Positions 17,513 to 26,723 of a stretch of 64,000 bases of DNA are shown here, piece by piece. Under the pieces are notes generated by a model. It had not been told where the DNA came from and made no database searches. It saw only the letters and a program-made list of their open reading frames with translations. The stretch is from assembly GCF_013409045.1 (NCBI RefSeq), contig NZ_JACCBT010000001.1:4836001-4900000 (forward strand). Direction: 5' to 3'. The stretch comes from Actinomadura citrea (GTDB lineage: Bacteria > Actinomycetota > Actinomycetes > Streptosporangiales > Streptosporangiaceae). The stretch's first letter is position 1. The number at the start of each line of letters is the position of its first letter. The position numbers and the translations under genes are program-made.

Positions 17513-18694
17513 TCAGATGCCGGCGAAGGCGCGGTCGACGTCGGCGACCGCGAGGACGCCGTAGACGCGCCCGTCGGGCTCCACGAGAAGGTACTCCGAG
17601 GCGGGCGCGCGGCGCAGTGCCTCGACCAGATCCTCGCCGGACAGGTCGGCGGGCAGGGTGAGGCCGTCGTCGACGCCCCGCGACACGTCGCCCGCGCTGA
17701 CCCAGGGGCGGCGGTGCTCGGGGGTGGCGGTGACGGCCTTCTCGCTGACGAGGCCGAGGGGCCTTCCGTCGTGGTCGGCGATGACGATGGCGCCGGCCTG
17801 GTCCTCGCGGGCGCGGCGGACGGCCTCGGCGAGCGGGACGTCGGCGGTGACGAGGGTGGCGCGGCGGGCGAGGCGGCGCGCGGACAGCAGCGGGATGCGG
17901 TCGCGGACGCGCTCGGCGCGGATGGCCTGCGTGGCGCCGACCCAGATGAAGGAGGCGACCAGGGCCGACCACAGCAGGGCGAGCCAGCCGATGCCGCCGC
18001 CCTCGCCGGTGTTGTAGGTGGCGAGGTAGGCGCCGGCGACGAGGCAGGCGATGGCGACGCCGCGGCCGACCCAGCCGGCGAAGACGCCGCCGCTGCGGCT
18101 GCGTCCGGTGACCTTCCAGACGACGGCGCGCACGAGGCGGCCGCCGTCCAGCGGGAGGCCGGGCAGCAGGTTGAACAGCCCGACCAGGAGGTTGGCGAAG
18201 GTGAGGGCCTCGACGAGCAGCAGCGCGACCTCGGGCAGGGGGACGACGGCGTGGACGAGCAGCCCGAGCCCGGCGAGGACGAGGTTCACCAGCGGCCCGG
18301 CGAAGGCGATGAGGAACTCGCGGGCGGGGGTGGGGGCCTCGCGCTCGATGGAGGTCTCCCCGCCGAGGATGTGGAGGGTGACGGATCGGACGGGAAGGCC
18401 GAAGGCGCGCGCGGTGACGGCGTGGCTCAGTTCGTGGACGAACACCGAGCCGTAGAGCAGGACGGCGTAGGTGAAGGCGACGAGGTAGCTGAGCGGGGGG
18501 CTGACGACGTCGTGGACCTGGCCCTCGAACATGACGGTGACGAGGACCGCGACCAGGAACCAGCTGGGCGAGACGTAGACGGGCACGCCGAACAGGCGGC
18601 CCATGAGCAGGCCGGGGCGTGCGGGGCGGTCGTCGTCGGGCCCGGGGCCGCCGGCCGGGGTCCTGTCCTCGGTCGGGGGCGCGCTGTGTGTCAC
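17513..18694 (-). CDS. Site-2-type intramembrane zinc metalloprotease with CBS domains
   Basis: 393 residues, M50 family. The zinc motif HELSH is at residues 87-91 within a membrane helix, and the third zinc ligand is in NLLPGLPLDGGRL (Asp183). Six or so hydrophobic helices span residues 40-265; the C-terminal 120 residues form a CBS pair (TADVPLAEAVRRA, GLVSEKAV, YGVLAVADVDRAF), which in other proteins binds adenyl ligands. Such proteases cleave membrane-embedded substrates; no anti-sigma factor is encoded nearby. TAGCAT seven bases before the GTG start indicates a leaderless mRNA. Confidence 0.9.
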   Translation of the reverse strand: MTHSAPPTEDRTPAGGPGPDDDRPARPGLLMGRLFGVPVYVSPSWFLVAVLVTVMFEGQVHDVVSPPLSYLVAFTYAVLLYGSVFVHELSHAVTARAFGLPVRSVTLHILGGETSIEREAPTPAREFLIAFAGPLVNLVLAGLGLLVHAVVPLPEVALLLVEALTFANLLVGLFNLLPGLPLDGGRLVRAVVWKVTGRSRSGGVFAGWVGRGVAIACLVAGAYLATYNTGEGGGIGWLALLWSALVASFIWVGATQAIRAERVRDRIPLLSARRLARRATLVTADVPLAEAVRRAREDQAGAIVIADHDGRPLGLVSEKAVTATPEHRRPWVSAGDVSRGVDDGLTLPADLSGEDLVEALRRAPASEYLLVEPDGRVYGVLAVADVDRAFAGI

Positions 18695-18701
18695 GCCCCC
18701 G

Positions 18702-18707
18702 ATGCTA
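18702..18707 (-). promoter_or_regulatory. Leaderless -10 box of the site-2 protease gene
   Basis: TAGCAT seven bases before GTG 18694. Confidence 0.45.
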
Positions 18708-18781
18708 CGGCCCCGGCGGCGGTACCGGGCCTCCGCCGGGCGCGCGGCGGCGGGTGCGGGATTTCCGTCGGGGGTGTCACC

Positions 18782-18787
18782 TACGCT
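18782..18787 (+). promoter_or_regulatory. Leaderless -10 box of the RecB-like nuclease gene
   Basis: TACGCT eight bases before ATG 18796. It lies back-to-back with the site-2 protease promoter in the 101-base divergent gap. Confidence 0.4.
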
Positions 18788-18795
18788 GCTGTGCC

Positions 18796-19800
18796 ATGAC
18801 GACGACCGAGGCGGGCAGCACCGAGGCGGGTGGCATCGGAGCGGGAGGCAGGGCGTCCGTACCGTCCGCGCGCACGGCGGAGGCGGGCGGAGGCGCGGGG
18901 GACGCGGCGGTGGTGGTCGGGTCGTTGTCGCCGTCGCGGGCGGGCGATTTCATGACGTGCCCGCTGCTGTACCGGTTCCGGGTGATCGACCGGATCCCGG
19001 AGCGGCCAAGCGCCGCGGCCGTGCGGGGGACGCTGGTGCACGCGGTGCTGGAGCGGCTGTTCGACCTGCCGACCGGGGCGCGGACGCCGGCGGCGGCACT
19101 GGAGATGCTGGCGCCGGAGTGGGACCGGCTGCTGGAGGCCGAGCCGGAGCTGGCCGAGCTGTTCGAGGACGGCGCCGACGGCGAGGCCGAGCACGCCGAG
19201 TGGCTGGCGCAGGCACGGCGGATGGTCGAGCGGTACTTCACCCTGGAGGACCCGCGCCGCCTCGAGCCGGCCGAGCGCGAGCTGTTCGTGGAGACGGTGC
19301 TCGACTCGGGGCTGAAGCTGCGCGGGTACATCGACCGCGTCGACGTGGCGCCCAGCGGCGACGTGCGGATCGTGGACTACAAGACCGGGACGGCTCCGCG
19401 GGCCGACTTCGAGGCGCGGGCCCTGTTCCAGATGAAGTTCTACGCGCTGGTGCTGTGGCGGCTTCGCGGCCGGGTGCCGCGGCTGCTGCAGCTGATGTAC
19501 CTGGGCAACGGCGAGATCCTGCGCTACGAGCCGGACGAGGCCGACCTGCGCGCCACGCAGCGCAAGGTGGAGGCGCTGTGGCAGGCGATCCGGCGGGCGA
19601 TGGAGACCGGCGAGTGGCGGGCGCGCTCGGGGCGGCTGTGCGACTGGTGCGACCACAAGGAGCGCTGCCCGGAGTTCGGCGGCACTCCCCCGCCGCTGCC
19701 CGCGGCGCCCGTGAACCGCCCCTCCCCCGCCGACCTGGAGGAGGCCAGACGGGCCGACCCGCGCGCCGGGGCCGGGGCGCGGGAGCACGACGATCTCTAG
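18796..19800 (+). CDS. RecB-family PD-(D/E)XK exonuclease with iron-sulfur cysteines
   Basis: 334 residues. The nuclease fold is shown by VRGTLVHAVLERLF, YIDRVDVAPSGDVRIVDYKTG (Asp and the (D/E)xK core) and QMKFYALVLWR. One early cysteine (Cys55, FMTCPLLYRF) and three late ones (Cys282, Cys285, Cys291 in CDWCDHKERCPEF) match the AddB/Cas4-type 4Fe-4S staple. These stand-alone RecB-like proteins are widespread in actinobacteria; the physiological substrate is unknown, but DNA end processing is likely. The first 40 residues are Gly/Ala-rich and probably disordered. Confidence 0.9.
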   Translation: MTTTEAGSTEAGGIGAGGRASVPSARTAEAGGGAGDAAVVVGSLSPSRAGDFMTCPLLYRFRVIDRIPERPSAAAVRGTLVHAVLERLFDLPTGARTPAAALEMLAPEWDRLLEAEPELAELFEDGADGEAEHAEWLAQARRMVERYFTLEDPRRLEPAERELFVETVLDSGLKLRGYIDRVDVAPSGDVRIVDYKTGTAPRADFEARALFQMKFYALVLWRLRGRVPRLLQLMYLGNGEILRYEPDEADLRATQRKVEALWQAIRRAMETGEWRARSGRLCDWCDHKERCPEFGGTPPPLPAAPVNRPSPADLEEARRADPRAGAGAREHDDL

Positions 19801-19883
19801 TAGCGCCCCCGGCGCGGCCGGGTCATCCTTGGGGAGGACCGCGGATCCGCGTTCAGGAGGGCTCGGGACCTGCCGCGGCCTCC

Positions 19884-19889
19884 TAGGGT
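19884..19889 (+). promoter_or_regulatory. Leaderless -10 box of the histidine kinase gene
   Basis: TAGGGT seven bases before GTG 19897; the alternative GTG at 19888 overlaps the box, so 19897 is the better start. Confidence 0.45.
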
Positions 19890-19896
19890 GAGTGTC

Positions 19897-21120
19897 GTGT
19901 CACCCCGCATCCGTGGTCTCCAAGCCGTCCGCGCCTGGCTGCACGCGCGCCCGATGGCGGCCGACGCGTTGCTCGCGCTGGGCGTGCTGGCGGTGGGGCT
20001 GCCACAGCTGTTCCTGGAGAGGCTGCCCGCCGGCGACGGCTTCGAGCACTTCCGGTCGCCGGACGTCTGGGACGGGCTGCTGGTCACCGCGGTGACGATG
20101 GCGCTGACGTGGCGCCGCCGCCATCCGGTGCCGGTGCTGCTGTTCATCATCGGCGGTGAACTGGTGATGACGCTGGCGCACTACCCGCCGTCGGTGCCGG
20201 ACGTCGTGGCGTTCCTGATCGCCGTCTACAGCGTGGCGGCGCACCGGGGGCTGGCGCAGAGCGCGCTCGGCGGCGCGACGGCGTTCGCCTACTTCCTCAC
20301 CTCCCTGCTGGTGCTGCCGATATCGGTGGCGCCGGAGGTGCTGTTCACCGACTGCGCGCTGGTGATCGGCGTGTGGGTGCTGGGCCGCAACCTGCGGCTG
20401 CGCCGGGCGTACTTCGCCGAGCTGGAGGACCGGGCGGCCCGGCTGGAGCGGGCGCGCGGCACCGACGCGCGGGCCGCCCGCGTGGAGGAGCGGTCCCGGA
20501 TCGCGCGGGAGCTGCACGACGTCGTGGCGCACCACGTGAGCGTGATGACCGTGCAGGCGGGCGCCGCGCGGCGGATCATCGACCGGGACCCCGGCAGCGC
20601 GCGCGAGGCGATGTCGACGATCGAGGAGGTCGGGCGGACCGCGCTGAGCGAGATGCGGCGGATCGTCGGCGTGCTGCGCACGGACCGCGATCCCGAGCGG
20701 GCGGGCCGGGAGCTGGCGCCGCAGCCGGGCCTCGGCGACCTCGGCGAGCTGCTGGAGCACGTGCGGGAGACGGGCCTGTCGGTCCAGCTGTGGATGGAGG
20801 GCGAGGCGCGGTCGCCGTCCCCCGGCGTGGACGTGGCGGCGTTCCGGCTGATCCAGGAGGCGCTGACGAACACGCTGAAGCACGCGGGGCCGCAGGCGCG
20901 GTCCTGGGTGCGGCTGTACTACGGCGCCAGCGACCTGACGGTGGAGATCGAGGACGACGGGCACGGAACGGCGACGTTCATGGCCGACAACGGGGACAAT
21001 CCGGGGCACGGCCTGGTCGGCATGTACGAGCGGGTCGCGCTGTACGGTGGCGAGTTGAAGATCGGGCCGCGGGTCGGCGGCGGATTCGGCGTGCGGGCCC
21101 GGTTCCCGCTGGAGCCGTGA
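19897..21120 (+). CDS. NarL-type sensor histidine kinase
   Basis: 407 residues. Four to five hydrophobic helices (about residues 22-165) form a membrane sensor without a large extracellular domain. Then comes the HisKA_3 dimerisation helix with phospho-acceptor His207 in RIARELHDVVAHHVSVM and the ATPase domain (IQEALTNTLKHAGP as N box, VEIEDDGHG as G1, GHGLVGMYERVALYGG). It autophosphorylates and passes phosphate to the response regulator encoded 110 bases downstream. The adjacent MacB/FtsX-type transporter suggests a cell-envelope stress or peptide-resistance module, which is inferred from context. Confidence 0.92.
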   Translation: MSPRIRGLQAVRAWLHARPMAADALLALGVLAVGLPQLFLERLPAGDGFEHFRSPDVWDGLLVTAVTMALTWRRRHPVPVLLFIIGGELVMTLAHYPPSVPDVVAFLIAVYSVAAHRGLAQSALGGATAFAYFLTSLLVLPISVAPEVLFTDCALVIGVWVLGRNLRLRRAYFAELEDRAARLERARGTDARAARVEERSRIARELHDVVAHHVSVMTVQAGAARRIIDRDPGSAREAMSTIEEVGRTALSEMRRIVGVLRTDRDPERAGRELAPQPGLGDLGELLEHVRETGLSVQLWMEGEARSPSPGVDVAAFRLIQEALTNTLKHAGPQARSWVRLYYGASDLTVEIEDDGHGTATFMADNGDNPGHGLVGMYERVALYGGELKIGPRVGGGFGVRARFPLEP

Positions 21121-21134
21121 GCCGTGCGAGGCCG

Positions 21135-21140
21135 TAGGTT
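21135..21140 (+). promoter_or_regulatory. Candidate -10 box before the response regulator
   Basis: TAGGTT 15 bases after the kinase stop; it would give a short leader carrying the mini-cistron at 21193. Confidence 0.3.
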
Positions 21141-21192
21141 GGGGCAGGAGCGCCGCGGACGCGGCGGTCCGGTGAGGGCGAGGAGCGCAACG

Positions 21193-21234
21193 ATGAACGG
21201 TCCGGGACGGCGACCGGCGGGGGCTGCCCGATGA
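21193..21234 (+). CDS. Possible 13-codon coupling mini-cistron before the response regulator
   Basis: An ATG at 21193 with AGGAG seven bases upstream opens a 13-residue frame (MNGPGRRPAGAAR) whose TGA overlaps the response-regulator ATG (ATGA at 21231-21234). The regulator itself has no good ribosome-binding site, so its translation may depend on this short frame. Direct evidence is limited to the reading frame, ribosome-binding site and overlap. Confidence 0.45.
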   Translation: MNGPGRRPAGAAR

Positions 21235-21911
21235 CCGCGGTGCGGGTGCTGCTCGTCGACGACCAGCCGCTGCTGCGGACGGGTTTCCGGCTCATCCTGG
21301 AGGCGGAGGCGGACATCGCCGTCGTCGGGGAGGCCGGGGACGGCGCGGTGGCGGTGGAGCTGACCCGGTCGCTGCTGCCGGACGTGGTGCTGATGGACAT
21401 CCGGATGCCGGGGGTGGACGGCATCGAGGCGACCCGCCGGATCATCCGTGAGGGCGCGGCCTCGCACGACCCCAGGGTGCTGATCCTGACGACGTTCGAC
21501 CTGGACGAGTACGTCATCGAGGCGGTCCGGGCGGGCGCCAGCGGGTTCCTGCTCAAGGACTCCCCGCCGGAGGACCTGGTGCAGGCGATCCGCATCGTGG
21601 CGGCGGGCGACGCGATCGTGGCGCCGTCGGTGACGCGGCGCCTGCTGGACAAGTTCGCCAGCCGGCTGCCGGCCGTCCGGGACGCCTCGCCCCCGCCCGG
21701 GCTGGACACCCTGACCGAGCGCGAGCGCGAGGTGCTGTCGCACGTGGCCCGCGGCCAGTCCAACGCCGAGATCGCGGCGGAGCTCGTGGTGAGCGAGACC
21801 ACGGTGAAGACGCACGTCGGCAACGTCCTGGCCAAGCTCGGCCTGCGCGACCGCGTGCAGGCCGTGGTGTACGCGTACGAGACGGGGCTGAGCAGGCCCG
21901 GCCAGAGCTGA
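21231..21911 (+). CDS. NarL/LuxR-type response regulator
   Basis: 226 residues. The receiver domain shows the acidic pocket (Asp10, Asp11), phospho-acceptor Asp56 in VVLMDIRMPGVDG, the conserved Thr (LILTTFD) and Lys in GFLLKDSPPEDL. The C-terminal LuxR helix-turn-helix is LTEREREVLSHVARGQSN..VSETTVKTHVGNVLAKL. It is the partner of the kinase just upstream and the probable regulator of the ABC exporter genes that begin 240 bases downstream, where a 17-bp palindrome overlaps a candidate promoter. Confidence 0.95.
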   Translation: MTAVRVLLVDDQPLLRTGFRLILEAEADIAVVGEAGDGAVAVELTRSLLPDVVLMDIRMPGVDGIEATRRIIREGAASHDPRVLILTTFDLDEYVIEAVRAGASGFLLKDSPPEDLVQAIRIVAAGDAIVAPSVTRRLLDKFASRLPAVRDASPPPGLDTLTEREREVLSHVARGQSNAEIAAELVVSETTVKTHVGNVLAKLGLRDRVQAVVYAYETGLSRPGQS

Positions 21912-22038
21912 CGCGCGGGCCGGGGCGCCGGTTTCAGGGTCGTTCCCTGAGGCACCCCTGGCTTTCGGCGGCGGAGGCCTACTCCGGTAGGACGACGGAG
22001 GGCGGGCTTCTCCTGCCGTGGGTGGACGGGCAAGTCCA

Positions 22039-22079
22039 TTCCTGGGGTCCAGGAAACCGCTTTGTTCGACTTCTAGGGT
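22039..22079 (+). promoter_or_regulatory. Palindrome and candidate promoter of the ABC exporter operon
   Basis: TTCCTGG-GGT-CCAGGAA (22039-22055) is a perfect 7-bp inverted repeat that runs into a GGAAAC -35-like element. TAGGGT (22074-22079) follows 16 bases later as -10. The ABC gene starts at 22152, giving a leader of about 65 bases. This is the best candidate binding site for the neighbouring response regulator. Confidence 0.45.
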
Positions 22080-22151
22080 TTTGGGAGTCGGATCGCCGGG
22101 GGCACGGCGCGGTCCGGACGCATTCCTGCTCACTCACCCACGGGAGTACAC

Positions 22152-22982
22152 GTGACGAACACCGCCCCATCGACCGCCGGCGCGGAGCACGCGCCCGGGG
22201 CGGGCGACTTCGCCGCTCGAACCCAGCAGATCGCGAAGGTGTACGGGCGCGGCGACGCCCAGGTCGTCGCGCTCGACGCGGTCACCGTCGGCATTCCCCG
22301 CGGCCGGTTCACCGCGATCATGGGCCCCTCCGGATCCGGCAAGTCCACCCTGATGCACTGCATGGCGGGGCTGGACTCGGTGGACTCCGGACAGGTCCTC
22401 ATCGGCGACACCGAGCTGACCCGGCTCAAGGACAAGCAGCTCACCCGGCTGCGCCGCGACAAGATCGGCTTCATCTTCCAGGCGTTCAACCTGGTGCCGA
22501 CCCTGACCGCGCTGGAGAACATCACGCTGCCGATGGACATCGCGGGCCGCAAGGCCGACAAGGAGTGGCTGGACGCGGTGATCGACACGGTGGGGCTGCG
22601 GCCGCGGCTCAAGCACCGGCCCACCGAGCTGTCGGGCGGCCAGCAGCAGCGGGTGGCGTGCGCCCGGGCCCTGGCGTCCCGCCCCGAGATCATCTTCGCG
22701 GACGAGCCGACCGGGAACCTGGACTCGCGCTCGGGCGCCGAGGTCCTCGGCTTCCTGCGCGACTCGGTGCGGCGGATGGGGCAGACCATCGTGATGGTCA
22801 CCCACGACCCGTCCGCGGCCGCCTACGCCGACCAGGTGCTGTTCCTGTCCGACGGTCAGATCGTCGACACCATGACCGAGCCGACCGCCGAGCGGGTGCT
22901 GGAGCGCATGAAGGGCTTCGACGCCGGCGGCCACAACACCCGTCCCGCGAGCACGCCCGAATCCGGGGTGTCGGCGCGATGA
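22152..22982 (+). CDS. MacB/LolD-type ABC transporter ATP-binding protein
   Basis: 276 residues. Walker A GPSGSGKST (58-66), Q-loop FQAFNLVPTLTALENI, signature ELSGGQQQRVACARAL, Walker B IIFADEPTGNLDS and the H-loop VTHDPSAAAYAD are all intact. The family powers mechanotransmission-type exporters and lipoprotein extractors with FtsX-like permeases. The GTG start has GGGAG upstream. Its stop overlaps the permease ATG (ATGA). The extra 30-residue N-terminus and a Thr/Glu-rich C-terminus are not part of the fold. Confidence 0.95.
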   Translation: MTNTAPSTAGAEHAPGAGDFAARTQQIAKVYGRGDAQVVALDAVTVGIPRGRFTAIMGPSGSGKSTLMHCMAGLDSVDSGQVLIGDTELTRLKDKQLTRLRRDKIGFIFQAFNLVPTLTALENITLPMDIAGRKADKEWLDAVIDTVGLRPRLKHRPTELSGGQQQRVACARALASRPEIIFADEPTGNLDSRSGAEVLGFLRDSVRRMGQTIVMVTHDPSAAAYADQVLFLSDGQIVDTMTEPTAERVLERMKGFDAGGHNTRPASTPESGVSAR

Positions 22983-25480
22983 TGGGCAAGGTCACGCTCC
23001 GCAACCTCGCGGCGCACAAGATCAGACTGGTGCTGACGGCCGTCGCGGTGATCCTCGGCGTCGCGTTCGTGGCCGGCACGCTGATCTTCACCGACAGTAT
23101 GAACAAGCAGTTCGACGACCTGTTCAGCCGGATCGGCACGAACGTGGCGGTCGACGTGCGGGCCAAGAAGGTCATCGAGGGCGACGACGACGGGATGGCG
23201 GCGCAGCCGGTCCCGGCGACCGTGCTGAAGACCCTGCAGGGCATCGACGGCGTCAAGGACCCCAAGGGCAACGTCAACGGGTACGCCGCCGTCGTCGGCA
23301 AGGACGGGAAGATCGTCGGGACGGCGCAGGACGGGCCGCCCCAGATCGGAACGAACTGGGCGACGGGCGGGACCTACGACCTGGCGTCGGGCCGCGCCCC
23401 GCAGGGGCCGGACGAGGTCGTCATCGACGCCAAGACCGCGGAGAAGGGCAAGCTCGCGGTCGGCGACACCACCCGGGTCATCACCGCCGGGCCGCCCGCC
23501 CGCATGCGGATCGTCGGGCTGGTCGACGCCGGGAACCTCATGGGCGCGACCCTCACCGGTTTCGACACCCCGACGGCGCAGCGGCTGATGCTGAAGCCCG
23601 GCTACTTCAGCGACATCGAGATGGGCTCCACCGGCCCGTCCCAGAGCGAGCTGCGCGACCGGGTCGCCAAGGCGCTGCCGCAGAACCTGGAGGCCGTCAC
23701 CGGAGAGAAGCTCCGCGAGGAGTCCAAGAGCGACATCGCCGCGATGATGAGCTTCTTCCGCACGTTCCTGCTCGTGTTCGCGCTCATCTCGATCTTCGTC
23801 GGGTCGTTCATCATCTTCAACACGTTCTCGATGCTGGTCGCGCAGCGGACCCGCGAGCTGGCGCTGCTGCGCGCGATCGGCGCGGCCCGCGGCCAGGTGA
23901 CGCGCGCGGTGATCGGCGAGGCCGTGGCGGTGGGCGTGGTGGGCTCCACCCTCGGCCTCGCGGCCGGCGCCGGACTGGCCTCCCTGCTGCAGACGCAGAT
24001 GGGCGACGCCGGGGCCGGCGGGCTGACCTTCACCGCGACCCCGGTGATCTGGGCGTACGCGGTGGGCATCGTGGTGACGGTCGTGTCGGCCTACTTCCCG
24101 GCCCGCCGCGCCGCGAAGATCCCGCCGGTGGCGGCGATGCGCGACGACGTCGCGCTCCCCCAGCGGTCGCTGCGGATCCGGATCGCGCTCGGCTCCCTGC
24201 TCACCCTCGTGGGCGCGGGCCTCATCGGCGCCGGCCTCGCCGGGAACGGCGGGAACCCGGCGGTGCCGGTGGGCGCGGGCGCGTTCGCGGTCTTCATCGG
24301 CGTCGCCATGCTCGCCCCGGTGATCAGCGTGCCGGTCATGAAGGTGCTCGGCGCGCCGTTCGCGCGGCTGATGGGCCCGCCCGGGCGCCTCGCGCGGCAG
24401 AACGCCCTGCGCAACCCGCGCCGCACCGCCGCCACCGCCGCCGCGCTGATGATCGGGCTGGCGCTGATCACCACGGTCAACGTGCTGGGCGCGACGATGC
24501 GGGCCTCGATCGACGAGCAGGTCGACGCGCAGTTCGGCGCCGACTACCTCGTCGAGGTCCAGGGCGCGGGCGGCATCAGCGCCGAGGCCGCGCAGCAGGT
24601 CCGGGCGACGCCCGGGGTGACCGCCGCGTCCCCCACCTACGAGGGCGATGCCAAGATCGAGAACAAGAAGGCGTGGTACATGTCCGGCGACGCGGCGGTG
24701 ATCGCCAAGGCGGCCAAGCTGAAGATCACCTCCGGTGGCACCGACATCGGCGACGCCGGGATCATGGTGGACGAGGCCACCGCGAAGGACCGCGGCTGGA
24801 AGGTCGGGGCGGCGGTCCCGGTGCAGTTCACCGACGGGCGGACCGAGCGGCTGACGCTGACGGGCGTGTACGCCAAGAGCGATCTGATCGGCCCCCGCCT
24901 CATCTCCCAGCAGGCGCACCTGCGGCACACGGTGCGGCCGGCCGTGACCGCGGTCGTGGTGGACGCCTCGGCGCCGTCGGCGGCGACGAAGAGCGCGCTG
25001 GAGTCGGCACTGAAGGACTACCCGAACCTCAAGGTGTCCGACCAGGCGTCGCTGAAGGCCGACGCCCGCAAGCAGGTCGACGGGTTCGTGACGTTCCTGA
25101 CGATCCTGCTGGTGATGTCCGTCATCATCGCCGCCGTCGGAGTGATCAACACCCTGGCGCTTTCGGTGATCGAGCGGACCCGGGAGATCGGGCTGCTGCG
25201 CGCGATCGGGATCTCCCGGCGGCAGCTGCGCCGCATGATCCGGCTGGAGTCCATCATGATCGCGATCTTCGGCGCGGTGCTCGGCATGGGCATCGGGGTG
25301 GCGTTCGGCGCCGCGCTGCAGAACGCCCTCGCGGACAAGGGCCTCGGGGTCCTCGCCGTGCCGTACGGGACCCTGGGGATCTACCTTGTGGTCGCCGCGG
25401 TCATCGGTGTGCTGGCCGCCCTCTGGCCGGCGTGGCGCGCGGGCCGCATGGACGTCCTCAAGGCCATCTCCACCGAGTAG
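22979..25480 (+). CDS. FtsX/MacB-type ABC transporter permease, tandem FtsX domains
   Basis: 833 residues. An N-terminal membrane helix (about 15-40) is followed by a first extracytoplasmic MacB-like domain, a first FtsX block of three helices (from about residue 255; FNTFSMLVAQRTRELALLRAIG), a linker, a second extracytoplasmic domain and a second FtsX block at the C-terminus (INTLALSVIERTREIGLLRAIG). This duplicated layout is standard for actinobacterial exporters of this type. Substrate unknown; the two-component system beside it suggests an antimicrobial-peptide or envelope-stress role. Confidence 0.93.
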   Translation: MMGKVTLRNLAAHKIRLVLTAVAVILGVAFVAGTLIFTDSMNKQFDDLFSRIGTNVAVDVRAKKVIEGDDDGMAAQPVPATVLKTLQGIDGVKDPKGNVNGYAAVVGKDGKIVGTAQDGPPQIGTNWATGGTYDLASGRAPQGPDEVVIDAKTAEKGKLAVGDTTRVITAGPPARMRIVGLVDAGNLMGATLTGFDTPTAQRLMLKPGYFSDIEMGSTGPSQSELRDRVAKALPQNLEAVTGEKLREESKSDIAAMMSFFRTFLLVFALISIFVGSFIIFNTFSMLVAQRTRELALLRAIGAARGQVTRAVIGEAVAVGVVGSTLGLAAGAGLASLLQTQMGDAGAGGLTFTATPVIWAYAVGIVVTVVSAYFPARRAAKIPPVAAMRDDVALPQRSLRIRIALGSLLTLVGAGLIGAGLAGNGGNPAVPVGAGAFAVFIGVAMLAPVISVPVMKVLGAPFARLMGPPGRLARQNALRNPRRTAATAAALMIGLALITTVNVLGATMRASIDEQVDAQFGADYLVEVQGAGGISAEAAQQVRATPGVTAASPTYEGDAKIENKKAWYMSGDAAVIAKAAKLKITSGGTDIGDAGIMVDEATAKDRGWKVGAAVPVQFTDGRTERLTLTGVYAKSDLIGPRLISQQAHLRHTVRPAVTAVVVDASAPSAATKSALESALKDYPNLKVSDQASLKADARKQVDGFVTFLTILLVMSVIIAAVGVINTLALSVIERTREIGLLRAIGISRRQLRRMIRLESIMIAIFGAVLGMGIGVAFGAALQNALADKGLGVLAVPYGTLGIYLVVAAVIGVLAALWPAWRAGRMDVLKAISTE

Positions 25481-25496
25481 CCCCGGGCGTGCGGCC

Positions 25497-25543
25497 ATGA
25501 GGAAAGGCCCGGTCCCCCTCGCGGGGGCCGGGCCTTTCCTCAT
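25497..25543. terminator. Bidirectional terminator between convergent transport operons
   Basis: A 20-bp stem with one bulged T and a 4-base TCGC loop lies 16 bases after the permease stop and 23 bases before the end of the convergent peptide-importer operon. The A/T-rich stem bases could serve as U-tracts in either direction. Confidence 0.8.
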
Positions 25544-25565
25544 GCGCGGGGCATGCCTGTCGGCG

Positions 25566-26723
25566 CTACTCCGCGGACTCCGGGTCGTCGGCCGGGGCCG
25601 GGGCCACGGCCGGCGTCACCGCGGCCTTGGCGACCGCGTCCGTCGCGCTGACCGTGGTGTTCTCCGGGAAGTGGCAGGCGGCCTGGTGTCCGGGGCTGAG
25701 CTCCACCAGCGGCGGCTCGACCTGCTTGCAGATGTCCTGCGCCTTCCAGCAGCGGGTGTGGAAGCGGCAGGCGGGCGGCGGGTCGAGCGGGCTCGGCACG
25801 TCGCCCTGCAGCCGGATCCGCTTGCGGTCCCCGCGCTCGCTCGGGTCGGGGATCGGCACCGCCGACAGCAGCGCGTTGGTGTAGGGGTGCATGGGCCGCT
25901 CGTACAGGTCCGCCCGGTCCGCCAGCTCGACGAGCTTGCCGAGGTACATGACGGCGACGCGGTCGGAGATGTGCCGGACGACCGACAGGTCGTGCGCGAT
26001 CACCACGTAGGTGAGGTCGAGCTCGTTCTGCAGGTCCTCCAGCAGGTTGACGACCTGCGCCTGCACCGACACGTCCAGCGCCGACACCGGCTCGTCCGCG
26101 ACGATCAGCTTCGGCTTGAGGGCCAGGGTGCGGGCGATGCCGATGCGCTGCCGCTGACCGCCGGAGAACTCGTGCGGGTAGCGGTTGTAGTGCTCGGGGT
26201 TGAGCCCGACCAGCTCCAGGATCTCCTGGACGGCCTTCTTGACGCCCTGCTTGGCCTCGAGGTTCTGCAGCCGGAAGGGAGCCCCGACGATCGCGCCGAC
26301 CGTCTTGCGCGGGTTCAGCGACGAGTACGGGTCCTGGAAGATCATCTGAATGTCCCGGCGGAGCGGCCGGAGCCGCCCCTGCGACATCGCGGTGATGTCC
26401 TGGCCCTCGAAAGTGATCTTGCCGAAGCTGGGGTCCAGCAGCCGCATGATCATCCGGCCGGTGGTGGACTTGCCGCAGCCCGACTCGCCCACCAGCCCGA
26501 GCGTCTCGCCCTTGCGCACCGAGAACGACACGCCGTCGACGGCCTTCACCGCCGCGACCTGCCGGCGCAGCAGCCCCGCGGTGACGGGGAAGTGCTTGCC
26601 GAGGTTCTCCACCTCCAGCAGCGGCTCGCCGTCCCGCGCGGGGCGGGTCTCCGCGGCCGTACGGGTCTCGTCGGCCGGGGTCTTCGTTGTGTTCACAGTC
26701 TCGTTCCCACCCGTGCTCGTCAC
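25566..26723 (-). CDS. Oligopeptide ABC transporter ATP-binding protein (OppF/DppF type)
   Basis: 385 residues. Walker [10 protein letters not shown], signature [17 protein letters not shown], Walker [13 protein letters not shown] and the H-loop IAHDLSV are intact. The C-terminal peptide-transporter extension carries four cysteines (CRFHTRC, DIC, AAC), the set that binds a 4Fe-4S cluster in related Dpp ATPases. The GTG start at 26723 overlaps the stop of the OppD-type gene (GTGA). Last gene of the five-gene importer operon. An Ala/Pro-rich tail follows the domain. Confidence 0.93.
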   Translation of the reverse strand: MTSTGGNETVNTTKTPADETRTAAETRPARDGEPLLEVENLGKHFPVTAGLLRRQVAAVKAVDGVSFSVRKGETLGLVGESGCGKSTTGRMIMRLLDPSFGKITFEGQDITAMSQGRLRPLRRDIQMIFQDPYSSLNPRKTVGAIVGAPFRLQNLEAKQGVKKAVQEILELVGLNPEHYNRYPHEFSGGQRQRIGIARTLALKPKLIVADEPVSALDVSVQAQVVNLLEDLQNELDLTYVVIAHDLSVVRHISDRVAVMYLGKLVELADRADLYERPMHPYTNALLSAVPIPDPSERGDRKRIRLQGDVPSPLDPPPACRFHTRCWKAQDICKQVEPPLVELSPGHQAACHFPENTTVSATDAVAKAAVTPAVAPAPADDPESAE

